DNA of 64,000 nt, taken from Thecaphora thlaspeos. Its lineage: Eukaryota; Basidiomycota; Ustilaginomycetes; Urocystidales; Glomosporiaceae. The stretch covers positions 310,001 to 374,000 of the forward strand of contig UWYS01000016.1 of the NCBI GenBank assembly GCA_900291925.1, written 5' to 3'. Numbering within the stretch: position 1 is the first letter of the stretch; each line of letters begins with the position of its first letter. Under the pieces are notes generated by a model. The model did no database searches, was not told the origin of the DNA, and worked only from the letters and a program-made list of their open reading frames with translations. This document shows, one piece after another, positions 43,401 through 54,829 of the stretch. The position numbers were made by a program, and so were the translations under genes.

Positions 43401-45267
43401 AGAGCCCGCAATTGCAGAGCCGCGCTGTTGTGTGCCGGCAGGACGAGAGCGTGTAGGTTGGATCCGGCGCCGTCAGCAGCTGTCGCGGTCCGACATGATC
43501 TCGGGCACGTGTGCGGACGCCACACTTACCGGTGTTGAATAGTTTTTCGTCGAGTTCGGCGGGCTCAAGGTTGCCGAAGCGGCCACGCTCGTTGACCTGC
43601 AGCAGACGCTTGGCGATGTAGTTGTGCGAGCGGCTAAACAGGACCGCCAGCGCGGCCGTGGCCGGCGGCATCATGGCCAGGCGCCAATCACCAATGACGT
43701 CGGGCTTGAGCAGGCCGTCGCGGTGCTCGCGAAGGCTGTCCATCCTTTCGGCGTCAGGGCTGTAGATGACCTGCAGATCGAGATAAGACGAGTGGTTGTT
43801 GATGGACGGGTCCTCGTGCCTGGTGTAGAAGCTGCGACGGGTCGGGGGGGCCAGGAACAGAGGCGGGAGAGGTGGGGTCAATCCGGCCGTTAATGCCCGA
43901 CCGGATGAACGGCGGCCAGGCGCGCTTAGTCCTTTCCTGCACTCACATGTCGTGGATGATGATGTTGGCAAAGTGGAACAAAAGGGAGCTGATGCCTGAC
44001 GGATGAGGGACACTGCAGACGAACGGGCGGTTAAGCGGGCCGGGCAAAGCACAGGGGGACCTGCCGTCAGCTGAGACCGGCACTTTGAAGACCGCCAGGG
44101 CGGCCAACAAGCTCGAGACACAGCTACTTACAACTTGTCTCGAGCGAGGAGAAGGTCAAAAACCGTGCCGGGGTCGGGCAGGTTGACCGGCTCCGGATGG
44201 GTGCGGGCGACGTTGCGAGAGTACTACCGTAGCGCGGAAAAAGAAAGCAGGGTAGAGAAATCCCCTCGTTAGCGAGAGCTGTGATCGTCGGCGGACGTCG
44301 TTAGTTGCGGGTTGATAGTACGCCGACCGCCACGTACAGGCTTGCCTGCCTGTCCCAGGCTGGACATGAAGAAGTTGTTGTGCGAGCCGTCAGCCATGCG
44401 GGAGCGCGACTCGGAGTCCATGAAGGCGACGGCAGGATGCGGAAGATCGGCCCAAATGATGGCAATCAGACTGTTGGACAGCGTGCGGCTGATCATTGAC
44501 TCCTGAGTCGAGGAAAGGTCAAAATTACGGCGGAAGCGTAGCAGCAGTTCAGCGATGCATCCCCGGACAGTACTACTTGCCGAACGTCATCTGCGGCTCG
44601 AACAATCACACGACGACCACCACCACCACGAGACTCACAGGGGGCAGAGTCGACAAGATGGTGAATATCTGCTCGAGCAGCAGTTTACGATCGTCGAGGC
44701 CACCGCCAGTCAAGGTGGACACCTAGAGGACGGTGCGAGAAGCAGACAATGACGAGGCTGCGTCAGCTAGCTTTACCCCGAAGGCAAGCGCGGTCGGTCC
44801 GCCTGGATTTATCTTCCGGAGCACACAATCACGAGAGCGCGCAAGCACACGGGCACAAGAGACTTACAATAGCATTGGGGAGCATGGTGGCGAGCTTGGC
44901 GTCCTCTACAAGGCGGTTCTTCTTCACCATGTCCGCGAGGTAGTTGATCGCTTCGAGCGGACCTTGCATGGCCTGGGCCGTCTGGTGGTAGGCGGTGGCA
45001 GCGGTCGCCTGCGTGCGGTCCTGGACCTCCTTCAGATTCATGGCCGCCATACCGGGCGCGCGACTCGATGCCTGTGCCACGCTGTGCAGTTGGTCCTGCA
45101 GGTAGTGAGCGATCTGAAGCGGACCGGCACGCCGGGGCGCGAAAAGTGTTGGACGACAAGGCGGGGATCGGGGTGTCAGCACGCGTCGTTCCTCCAAGCT
45201 TCGCCCGCGACGGCATAAATCGGCGACACCGGCGACAGCCAAGCAGAGCGATGCTCACCTGTGCCAT
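40484..45267 (-). CDS. Ppo-like fatty-acid heme dioxygenase with degenerate P450 half
   Basis: Makes oxylipins from unsaturated fatty acids. Thirteen exons join in phase (45267-45259, 45113-44868, 44722-44639, 44502-44338, 44223-44132, 44012-43947, 43831-43530, 43424-43238, 43124-42887, 42756-42630, 42515-41237, 41021-40811, 40708-40484) to 1076 residues, the Ppo size. The peroxidase/dioxygenase half has LPDPGTVFDLLLARDK, the distal His in IIIHDIFYTRHED, NNHSSYLDLQ, FSRSHNYIAKRLL, and the catalytic Tyr and proximal His in LYRWHATVAVADEKWMSW. The P450-like half keeps PEAFNPANSAPLTFGLGDR, but Thr stands where the heme-ligand Cys belongs (FGLGDRPTQA). 8- or 10-dioxygenase activity is plausible; P450 rearrangement is unlikely. 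A hydrophobic C-terminus (MHVIVGFVIRFSMLM) follows. Confidence 0.9.
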
Positions 45268-47056
45268 GTCGGGCTACAACCGTCAGTGACGCTTTCGATG
45301 TGATGGAGGATTGAGCGGGGCTTGGACGAGATACCAGGACGAAGCGACGTCGAACAGCGAGACTGGCGGTACAAGGGCTGAAGAGAGGCTGGAGAAGCCT
45401 TAGCGCGAAGGAGCAGGGAAGGGGAGGCAGGGTGGGGGCGGTTTGGGAGAGAAGGGAAAGAAGAAGCCGGACACTGCGGAAAAAGGGGGAAAATGGGCAC
45501 CTCTTTATACATCCAGGCCGGAAAGACGATGGAGAGCGGAAGGGAGGACGGAGGGCGGTTCATGAGCGCGGCCACCCTGCCGGCCTGCTGACCTGGAGGC
45601 TCCAGTCATCTTCGTCTCCGGCCTTCTGGCCTCTCGTCACCCATCGGTTGACCCGACCACGGTGAGAGTCAGACGGCTCGTTGTGAGTCAGCCCACGTTG
45701 GGCGCCGAGAGTTAGGACGCCCGTCCCTCTGCCTACCTCTCCGCCTGGCCTAGCCGATGGCAACCTCTCTGCTGACTGCACGCTAGCCAGGCCCGGGGAA
45801 AAGGCGCGCGAGGCAGTCGACCCGCCGCCCCCACGTCCGCCGAGACCTTACAAGTTGGCTGCCTGGACGCCGCCGCCCGCCATCGCTGCACTTGAGGTCC
45901 ATCCTGTCGGTCGTCCCCTCTTTCAGCAGACATCGTCGCGCGAGCCTGTACACGTCCGCGCGGCCTGGCCACGCCCGGTGGATGCGAAACATCCCTAGCG
46001 TGATTGGCTCCGGGTACAACTCACCAGACGACCCACGCCCCATTTCCCAAGGCTGGCTGGGCTGGCCGGCTCTGATCCGACGCGGGGGCGAGGTTGGCAA
46101 AGCTACGACCTCATGGGCACCCTCCCTTGCCAGCTTTGGCCACATGGAGAACGTTGGGATAATGTGGCGCCATCGAGCTTGCTTTCCCGACGCCCTAGCC
46201 GAGAGGCTCCCGGGCCCTTCTCTCCCTTCCTTCGCAGAGGGGCTCAACTCGTGTGAGAAGGCATCGACCAGACCAGTCGGATCGGCACGGTTCCGCGAAC
46301 CAGTCGGGAGCGTCGTGCTTCTGGACGACTCACGCTGCCTGGTCAGCCTCACACCTTTGCCCCTCATCCCCGCGGCGCCGGCAAAGGGCTGCTTTGCTAA
46401 GGGTCCCTTCGCCCTACATAGAGCGCTCCATACGTACGCTCCCATGTTCTTGGTTCGGGATTACCATTCCACCTCTGACCTAACACCGCCGCCGGTCTCT
46501 CCGCCAGGTTGCGTATGCTGTTCCTTCTCGTCTGAGCTTCGCGACCAGTCCATGCGATCGAAGGTTTAGCGTGAGCTGAAAAGCCCTAATGCGCCAGGGT
46601 GACTGACGGAGAAGAGAGGGCGAGGGGTTGTGTGCTCCCCTTGCGCGGGGCCGTGCGTGGGGTTTTGGCTGCATTTTTTCAGCCAATTCCGTCCGCTGGT
46701 GGGTGCGTGTGGCCTGCCTCCACCCGACGCGCCTCACGAGACCGACCCACCGAACCGAAGGCAGGGCTCGAGCAACCAACCCCGCCGGCCCTTGTGTTTC
46801 CGCTTCTCTCTCTACACCACCACGCGCGTTGATCACCACCGCCCAGGCTACCCTCCTCTACTTCGCACCCATCATTCGCTCTTCAACCAAAGGTCGCTGG
46901 CACACAGAGCTACAGCTGTAAGTCCGCCGGCAGTGCAGCTCGGGAGCCCGCTCCTCGTACGGACAGAAGAGCCCTCTGACGCTCGATCTATGCCGCCGCT
47001 TGACCTCAGGGCAGAGACGCTTGCGACGCTCTCTACTTGAACACCGACGCAAAAAC
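45268..47056. other. Divergent upstream region of the dioxygenase (-) and MMS2 (+)
   Basis: About 1.8 kb. Two long frames overlap on opposite strands (plus 45892-46569, 225 codons; minus 45783-46445, 220 codons), both with ATG, neither like a known protein. The MMS2 leader at 46.8-47.05 kb is pyrimidine-rich on the plus strand. Confidence 0.3.
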
Positions 47057-47967
47057 ATGGCTAAAGGTGAGTAGATGCTTCGCACTGCTTCTGTTTCACT
47101 ACTTTGAACGGCTCAGGAACGATTGCCGAGCTCGAGAGCTCATTGCGCCACCCGCACTCTCTCTTTCTGGTATCTTTCGTGCTCCCTCCTTCTCACTCCT
47201 CGTCCTCCCGTGAAACTCCAGTACCGCGAAACTTCAGGCTGCTCGAGGAGCTCGAGAAGGGCGAGAAGGGCATCGGTGACGGAAGCTGCTCGTACGGGCT
47301 GGACGATAGCAGCGATCTCAGTGAGTCTCGGTCGTTCTGTACTTGCGCTGTGGCCGTGTGGCGGCGTTGGAGTTGGTCGCAGCATCAAGCTGATACCGCT
47401 TATATTGATGCCTGTCCAACCCACACTCTCTCTATACCTCCAGTGATGTCCAACTGGAATGCCACCGTCATCGGCCCTGGCCATTCGGTCTTCCAGAACC
47501 GAATCTACTCGCTCAAGATCCACTGCGGGCCCAGCTACCCCGACAAGGCGCCCGAAGTCAGCTTCCTCACCAAGATCAATCTGCCATGTGTGAAGCCCGA
47601 TGGAAGGGTAGGTGGCTAGCTTGGCTCTCCAGACGGCGCGGCTGAAAGCCTCACTCGCTGAACGTTGCTGATCGTGTGCGCACCCCTATCCTCCCTTCCT
47701 CGGCTGGCGACTCTCAGGTCGACGCCTCCGTCCTGCCCATCTTTGCCCAATGGAACCGGGACAACACGCTCGAGACGATTCTGCTGACGCTCAGGCGGTG
47801 AGTGACGCGGACACTTACCGACACGGGCCAGAATCCGCCGAGGGCTTACACTCTGGCCTGTTCTCTCGTATCATCCTTCCACTCTGCTCGACCCGCTCCT
47901 CGACAGCGAGATGGCCTCATACAACAACCGCAAGCTTCCGCAGCCGGCCGAGGGGACTGCCTACTAG
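47057..47967 (+). CDS. MMS2: Ubiquitin-conjugating enzyme variant Mms2
   Basis: Catalytically inactive E2 variant that pairs with Ubc13 to build K63-linked ubiquitin chains in error-free DNA damage tolerance. Exons 47057-47066, 47222-47320, 47444-47607, 47718-47797 and 47907-47967 give 137 residues, the exact family size. The first coding exon is only 10 bp (ATG GCT AAA G). The protein reads MAKVPRNFRLLEELEKGEKG, then LMMSNWNATVIGPGHSVFQN, RIYSLKIHCGPSYPDKAPEV, INLPCVKPDGRVD, and ends NNRKLPQPAEGTAY. The E2 active-site Cys region is absent, as expected. Every intron has clean GT-AG signals. Confidence 0.96.
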
Positions 47968-48596
47968 ATGCCGGGGTGTGGCTAGCGACGGGCGCAAGCA
48001 TCCCCGCTGCATGTTGAACGGCGTGGACTTCGAACTATCCATGTACGATGTAATCCTCACGACGGGCGTGACGATGGAGGGCAACGAAAGAGAAATTGGC
48101 AATAGCAAGCCATAGATTCGGCTCGACCAAAGCCGTGCTCGCAATGAAGGAAGAGGTGTGCATTGGCGATCGCGGCGACCTCGATCGACGCCTTTCGGGT
48201 CCGTTCACCGACGGGCGGACGGACGGGCAGACGGCCAGGCGCACGGAGCGACGGCTTCGCGGGCCAGCAAATGAAGGCGCAGCGCACCACACGGCGTGTA
48301 CCTGCGGAGGAGCAGCAACACCAAACTATAAGCCACAAAGGGAGGGGCAGGTCGGCGTGCTGCGGTATGTTGAGGGCCAGGGCACATCGACTTTGCCCGC
48401 GCCTCTGGTGTTGACGTCGGGTCGTGTCCGCCCGCTCGCTGCAGCTTTTTTCTCGCAAATGGACACAGTCTGTACTTCACCTTCTCTTCCCTCTTCCCAG
48501 CCTCTTCGCCCGCTCACCTTCTCCAACCTTTTATCTCTTCTCCCCACAATTCTGCAGGACGCCAAGTGATCCCTTGCCAACGCTCCTTTGCCGATC
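47968..48596. other. Upstream region of the BTB gene
   Basis: No gene seen. Plus-strand CTTCTCTTCC pyrimidine tracts at 48470-48555 and an acceptor-like TTCTGCAG at 48558 suggest a leader with a possible UTR intron. Confidence 0.4.
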
Positions 48597-50672
48597 ATGG
48601 CGGGATACCTGAGCAGCAGCGTCCCCTTTGTGACCTTCAGGATCACTCTTCACCACGCCAAAGACTACCTGTCTCAGGAACAGCAGAAGCCGTTTCGTGA
48701 CAGCTTCTACGATGCATGGCTCAAGCAGGACATCCTGGGCGGAGCGGCCTGAAGCGTCAGCCTTTCGCGAGCCGTCCTTTTCGACCCTGAGGCCGTGCGA
48801 TCCGACGGTTCGCCGACGCTCGTCTCGAGAGGCCAGTCAGCGACCGACGAGACGGACTCGTTCGACCTCCAGCTCTCGACAAAGGCCAAGTCGTCCATCA
48901 CGCTCCGCCTGAGCGCCGTTCCCACCCGTGCCGAGGACCGCATGGGCAGCTGGCGTCGTCACATCAACGTGAGCGTAGACGCCATCCTCAACGACCTCCG
49001 CGACCACAGCCACGCGCCTGCCATCGTCAAGCGCGAGCAGGCGAGCCTGTTCGGTCCGAACGGGCTCGCTTGCGACTTCAGCTTCCCCGCTATGGGCCTC
49101 TTCTACCCCGAGAGGACCACGCACGACTTTGAGATCGACTTCATCTTTACTGTCCGGGGTGTCGGTCAGGACATCCCGCCGTGGATCGTCAAGCAGGTTG
49201 GCACTGGCTTCTCCAAGGGAGAGTCGGAAGTCGTAGCTCGACGCGAAAAGAGGAGCTCCACTGCTTCGAACGCTTCAGTCGCGACGGCAATGGCGACGCC
49301 CGCCTCGACCGCCACAGGCCGTCACGGTGTCGAGACTCGAGTCGATCCCGTGGGATGCGCGTCGCTGCCCGAGGTGGCGCTCGACACCATCGCCTCGACC
49401 CTGACCAGCGGTGTGTGGGGCGACGTCTGCTTCGTTCTCAAGGAACCCAGCTCGAGCGGATCTCATGCTTACGTCTACGGCAACTCGAAGCTGATCGGAC
49501 AGCGTTCTCTCTACCTGCGCCGCCTGATCGAGGAGGCGGGAAGGAGCAGCGCCCAAGCGGCGATCGACGGCCTGCTCGATGGAGAAAGGACGGTCGAAGA
49601 TGACCCAAAGCAGCGCTTCCCGCACGAGGTCGCCGACTCGGACTTCAATGTCGCTATCGGTGTGAAACCTGATGACATAGACGGCGACGGAAATGCTTTG
49701 GTTGAGCCGAGGCCGACGACGCCGATGCCGACCTCTAGATTCATCGAGCATGACGCAGGCAACGGACGAGCAAACGCAGCGCTCCGAAATAGCCCAGAGC
49801 TCTTCCGGACCGATTCAGTGGACGGATCCAACAGCCCGGCACGGAGTAGCAGCAACAGCAACACAGCGGGCGCGGGACGCACGCTGACCTTTGGCAGGTT
49901 CCGACCGCGCAAGTCCAAGTCCCACAGCGCTACGCTCGAGGAGACGGTCGACCTGTTCAACATCACTCTCGACGACATTCCGGCCCCTGGCGCCTCGAGC
50001 AACAGCACTGGTCTTCTCCGAGACGCATCGTGTCAGGTCAACAACTACGGCAATGGCAAGCAGGGCGGAAAAATGGAGCCGATCAAGTACGTCGCCATCC
50101 GAGACGCGGCCGTGACGACGCTCAGTCGCATCATCCTGTGGCTCGAGACGGACCAGATCGTCTTTGCTCCACTGTCGAGCAGCCAGGCTGACGTTGCCAG
50201 CGTCAGTCCTTTCGAGAGGAACGGACTCTCTTCTTCTTTCAACAGCGCCGCTCCTGCCACGGCTCCCAAGCAGACGTGGGACGGCTTCATCCAGGCCTAC
50301 CTGCGCGCTCACCCCGCACACCCGGCTCCCGCCAGCGCCAAGTCCGTCTACCGCCTCGCCGAGACCTTCCAGCTGGTCGAGTTGCAGGATCTCGCCCTGG
50401 CGCACATTTGCGCGCAACTGCGACCCTCCAACGTCCTCTGCGAGCTCTTCAGCCCCTTTACGCTGCGCTACCCCAGGGTGCGCGAGACGCAACTCGACTT
50501 CGCCGTCCAGCACTGGGACGAGATCAAGACGAGGTACTCGAGCAACCTCGAAAAGATCCTCGAGCAGAGCCACTTTGTCCCCGAGGCATCGCGCCTGCTC
50601 GGCAGGATGCTCAGCATGGCGACGATGGACGTAGCAAAGGAGGGCAAGAATGCCGCTCCGCTCGCTGAGTGA
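48597..50672 (+). CDS. BTB/POZ-domain protein, frame interrupted by TGA
   Basis: Probably a substrate adaptor of the MATH/BTB kind. The frame from the ATG at 48597 (MAGYLSSSVPFVTFRITLHH) runs to 50672 except for an in-frame TGA at 48750-48752. An N-terminal beta-rich, MATH-like region (FDLQLSTKAKSSITLRL, CDFSFPAMGLFYPERTTHDF) precedes a BTB fold that starts SGVWGDVCFVLKEPSSSG and KLIGQRSLYLRRLIEEAG. A roughly 180-residue acidic and Ser-rich insert splits it, and it resumes YVAIRDAAVTTLSRIILWLE, then YRLAETFQLVELQDLALAHI and a C-terminal helical extension. The TGA may be a sequencing error, a true disruption, or removed by a weak intron (CT|GTCTCA to GTCAG|C, 48650s-48760). Without rescue the first later ATG in frame is near 48942. 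Confidence 0.65.
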
Positions 50673-50903
50673 AACATTGGCCCAAATTTATCCATTAGCA
50701 GAAGAAAGCGATGCCATTTACCAAGACAAGAATCGATCCGCACGTATTACAGACAGCAATGCAGCTACCAGCCAACATCCACCATCCATCATTCGTCATC
50801 CACCATCCATCGCCAGTCCAGCACAGCCGTGCTTAGATAGTCCCTTGCGGCCTCCTTCTGCGCGAAGATGCGCGACCAGGCCCTTCGTTCTCTGCTCTGC
50901 CTT

Positions 50904-51820
50904 TCAGGCAGCAACGGCGCTCGACTTGGCCTCTGCACCCTGCGTTTTTGACTTTGCCTTGTCCTCCTGCTCCTTCCTGCGCTGTCGTCGCCTGATCCTA
51001 GCTTCGTCCTCTTCGATTCTCTCGCGCTCCGCTAGCCTCTCGCTGTAGTACTGCCCACTCTGCAGAAGAATGACGCCAATCAATGCGACGGCGAAGACCG
51101 CATGTGAGCTGGCGATCTCGCGAAGTGGGGCAAAGATGGCGTCGCGTGCGTCAACAGTCCCGGATCGGATACTTGATGACATCGGCGGCAGCGTTCGTAG
51201 GCCTGGAGGTGGTGGATGCAAAGTGCGCGTTCAGCCGGCGGAATCTCTCGGTGACTGCGCATCGTCCATCTCGACGGGGCAGAAGAGACTCACTGGGAAC
51301 TACCTTCTGGTAGTAGAGGACGCCGGAAGCTCCGAAGAGGACTGCGCGGATGTTTGAACGAGAGCAGATGGCGTACAAAGGGTGTGAGCGGCCCCGATTC
51401 TTCCTGCCCGATGCACGCAGGGAAGCATTAATGAGCCAGTACTTACATAGACTCGCTCCGTCGAAGAGCCAGTTGCTCTCCCTTCCGCCCAGCGCTTTCG
51501 AAATGAGGAGAAAGGCGCCGAGGAGACCGACACCGTGAAGCGCCTTGCTGAAGCCGCCTGACATTTCGACCATGGTGTCCTGGTAGTAGGTGTGGGCCGT
51601 CTTTAGCGAGTCGTGCGTCACCGGAGTCTGCCATAGCATCAGATGATCTGCTGTCCAGTGAACTGCCAGGGTGCCTGAGAAGAGGGACAAGGGAGGTGGT
51701 CGATGGAAACAGGATGGGGTTAGCTGATGATGCAGAGGGCGAGAAATGGCGACGAGGGGGCGACTACGTACCTAGCAGGAAGGAGGTCGATCCGATGATC
51801 AGTCCTGTCCGGAAACCCAT
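50904..51820 (-). CDS. SHR3: Amino-acid permease packaging chaperone Shr3
   Basis: ER membrane chaperone that helps amino-acid permeases fold and leave the ER. Exons 51820-51772, 51674-51447, 51341-51294 and 51202-50904 give 207 residues, the Shr3 size. The start MGFRTGLIIGSTSFLLGTLA forms the first membrane segment. Then come WTADHLMLWQTPVTHDSLKT, a second segment (GVGLLGAFLLISKAL), a third across the splice (LFDGASL|FLFGASGVLYYQK), and a fourth (SHAVFAVALIGVILLQSGQY). The cytosolic tail is charged (ERERIEEDEARIRRRQRRKE), as in the family. Its presence fits the peptide transporter and dipeptidase elsewhere in the window, though they are not adjacent. Confidence 0.88.
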
Positions 51821-53000
51821 CTTTGCTTACGTGTCAGTCGACGTGCGTGGAAGGAGCACAAGAGGTAGAAGGCGAACGTGCAGAGCTTGACGGGAGACGG
51901 GAGCGAGCGGCGCAACTGGAGCTAGCGGTGGTGGTGTCGTGGCAGGATGAAAGGACGTGGCGGCGTTAAGCAGGCAGGGAGACGAGAAGAAGCAAAACTC
52001 GGGCAGGGCGAGCACAGACGGGGCCGGCAGGTGCGCGGCTGCAGCCGCCTCCCGAGCGCATGTGGAGATTTGGGCTTAGCCTGCTCTGTTCTTCTCAGCT
52101 CTGCGCTTGCCGCTCAAATTTCACGTGCGTCCCCTCCCCTCTCCCCCTCATCTTTCTAACGTCGACGTCCGAGGTGGCGGATCGTCCCAACAATCGCCAC
52201 GAAACGTTGGCGAAGAAAATAGCGGCGACCAAGACGACAACATATGCCATTGCGACGACTTCTTCTACAACCTGGCTGTCTCCGGCAGCTGCGAGGTCGT
52301 TTGTCAGGAGGCGGACGCCAGATGAAGCGACGAAGGGGAGCCGGACTCGATGGCCGATCCTAGGCCAAAAAGGAAATCGGGGCCCATCGGGCCTTGACCG
52401 GCGACTTGACAGAAAATCCGGCTCCGAGCCTAGAGGCTTCCTTCATCTCGTCCGGGCCCAGCAGTCAGTTCGGTAGCGCTGTCGCTGTGGACAGGCCGTT
52501 TCCAGCGGCATTTGGGAAGAACGTCGTTCAGCGTATAGGCGACGCCGGCGCAAGCAAGAGGCAGGTAGGCAGACACCATCACGGACGGCGATCCTTACTG
52601 TAGCTCCCGTACATGGCATGAGCGGCCGCGACAGGATCTGCGTCGACGCGAGGCGGGTTCGCTTGCGTCATGACGCATCACGTTTATGGACCGCTTTCGG
52701 CGTGAGCGTGCCGCCTGCGCGCGAGGCGACGCACGGGCATCGGACGGCTGCCCCGTGCCCTCCATGCACGTCCGCCAAGGAGCGGCGTCTGATCAAGACG
52801 GAGCCACCTCTGTCCTTCAGGCCTCTTTCGCTTCACAACAACCATCTCACATCTCACATCTCGCATCCGCACCCGCAGCCTATCGCGACGTTTCGAGCTC
52901 ATTGCACTCTCTTTCCCCCCTCTCCATCACCACCACCACCACAATTCAATCGACACATCCATTCATCCGCCACCAGACCCCTTGATCTGGTCTCTTCATC
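51821..53000. other. Divergent upstream region of SHR3 (-) and the retropepsin-like gene (+)
   Basis: About 1.2 kb, with no frame like a known protein. The last 150 bp before 53001 are C/T-rich with CACCAC runs, typical of a plus-strand promoter and leader. Confidence 0.4.
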
Positions 53001-54435
53001 ATGGCTCCCATCCTCAACGTGAGTGTACTGTCAGCCATCGAACGCGGATAGACCATATCCGCGCAGTCGCTGACCGCTTCTCTCTGCTCAATCCGATAAC
53101 TTGTCCTCTTCCTTAGTTCCACGCTGGCGCGCTTCCCAGCTTCGCCCTTCGGCTCAAGGCTGATGACAACCTCGAGTCGTGAGTGTCATAACCTTCCACC
53201 TCGCGTCATTTGCCCCTCGGCCATTATGCTGACGTCTCGTTACCGAGTCCCGCTCTGCTGTTTGCCAGGCTCAAGTCTCGCGCTGCCAAGAAGATCCGAC
53301 TCCAGCTTTCGGACGGCATCCCGCTCGTCATGAAGTACAGCTGGGGATCCGAGGCCTACGTTCTTGAAGACAGTGAGTCACTGGCCTGTCCCTACGCAAA
53401 AGAAACACGTACCTGACCTCTCTCTCCCCGCTCTTTATGCCGTCTCCCTTGCTCCAGGCGACGACTACGACATCTTCCTTGAGCGATTCGGAAACGAAAT
53501 GGAGGCGGATCGTGAGTGTCGTGGTAGTGGTTGAGCTCGGGACCGTTTCGAGATTAGCTTTGCAATCGTGGTCTGACGCTCCCTCTTGTCCTTCTCTGCT
53601 TTTCTCTGCAGTGTACCTCGAGTCCCCTGAAATCCCGTCTCGATCCTCGGCGGACTCGGACGACGGCCAGACCGAGCAGGCACCCAATGTTCCCGTTGTC
53701 AACGAGTCCACCCTGGTCCACAGGACGCCGGGACGTGGCAAGGGCGGTGCCATCAGCATCCACCGGGTGCAGGCTCCCCCCATCGCTTCGGTTGGCGAGT
53801 ACACCGAGGCCGGCGGCGTCAGCGCAGGTGGCCGCGACTCGATCCTCTACCCTCCCCCTCGCGAGCCCGCAGCCCAGCCCGGTTTCAGCAAGCCCTATGT
53901 CCCGGAATACCCCTCGTCGAGCTCGCAGCAGTTTGACGCCGCCAGCATCCGAACCAGCAAGACCAAGAAGACGACGCAGACCTCGGCCTCCAGCACGCCT
54001 TCGCACAAGATTGCCTTCCAGGAGTTCCACGCGCAGCTCGGCGTTCGCCTGCTCAAGGGCAGCATCGGACCGGTCCAGGACGTCCCGATGATGCTCAAGT
54101 CCGGCTACCGCCACGTCTACGTCAGCCGCAGCTTTGCCCTGACGCACGGCTTCATCCCCAAGGACACGACGCCCGGAACGTACGGCTTCAACGGCATCAC
54201 CAACCTCGGCAAGTGGCCCGTCCAGGTCGGCTCCAAGGCGGTCCCATGCACCGTCATGCTGGCCGAGGACAGCTACTTCCCCGTCATCCTGGGACGCAGC
54301 TTCATGGAGAAGCGCGGCGTCCGCACCGACCCTGTCGACATGACGGCCGTCACCTTCATGGACAACGGCGAGCGTGCCGACGTCGAGGTCGTCGTAGTCC
54401 GCGACGAGCACGGTGAGCCCGTCCCGATCCCTTAA
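53001..54435 (+). CDS. Retropepsin-like fold protein lacking the catalytic Asp
   Basis: Function unknown. Exons 53001-53018, 53117-53178, 53269-53372, 53458-53511 and 53612-54435 give 353 residues. The N-terminus (about 1-80: FHAGALPSFALRLKADD, KKIRLQLSDGIPLVMKYSWG, YVLEDSDDYDIFLERFG) resembles a small ubiquitin-like or PB1-like fold, with an acidic motif at the end. A Ser/Pro/Thr-rich linker follows. The C-terminal 150 residues look like an LTR-element aspartic protease: SGYRHVYVSRSFALTHGFIP, a middle GKWPVQVGSKAVPCTVML, and YFPVILGRSFMEKRGVRTDP with VTFM. The usual D-T/S-G triad reads K-S-G (MMLKSGYRH), so protease activity is not expected. No integrase, reverse transcriptase or LTRs are nearby, so this is a single-copy host gene rather than an element. 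Fold assignment is moderate. Confidence 0.7.
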
Positions 54436-54829
54436 GCGGCGGTGAGGTGCTGAAACCGTACTGGTTCCGATCTTGAGAAGCCACGCCCAGTGCAATCCTC
54501 TCGTAGGGCAAGACTCTCATCCCTCCTCTTTTCACAATCTTTTTGTCCTTGAGGTTCCTTCCTTGATGCTCCTTCCGCTTGTCTGCTGATGATATCCAAT
54601 GCTTGATTAGTGGGATCGGTCGTGAAGGCCCGCGTGGAAATAGCTGGAGCAGCGTGTTTTTAATTGCATGTACGGCGAGACAAGTTCGTGGGACCTCGTG
54701 AGAAGCCAGAGTATGATACAGGCGGACTTTTGCGATTCATACAAGGGACTTTGGTTGAGGGAACTGAGGACAAGCGTGACGGAGGGAACGAGGGGAACCG
54801 GGGCGTGACTGGGACGTGACGAAGAGAGA
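54436..54829. other. Convergent 3' flanks
   Basis: UTR-like sequence, T-rich on the plus strand near 54530-54590. Nothing else seen. Confidence 0.4.

Noticed and set aside
48750..48752. Selenocysteine reading of the TGA in the BTB gene
   Set aside because: No SECIS-like element seen, and selenoproteins are essentially absent from known fungi of this kind.
53500..54500. LTR retrotransposon around the retropepsin-like domain
   Set aside because: No LTRs, reverse transcriptase, integrase or gag sequence nearby; the domain sits in a spliced host gene.
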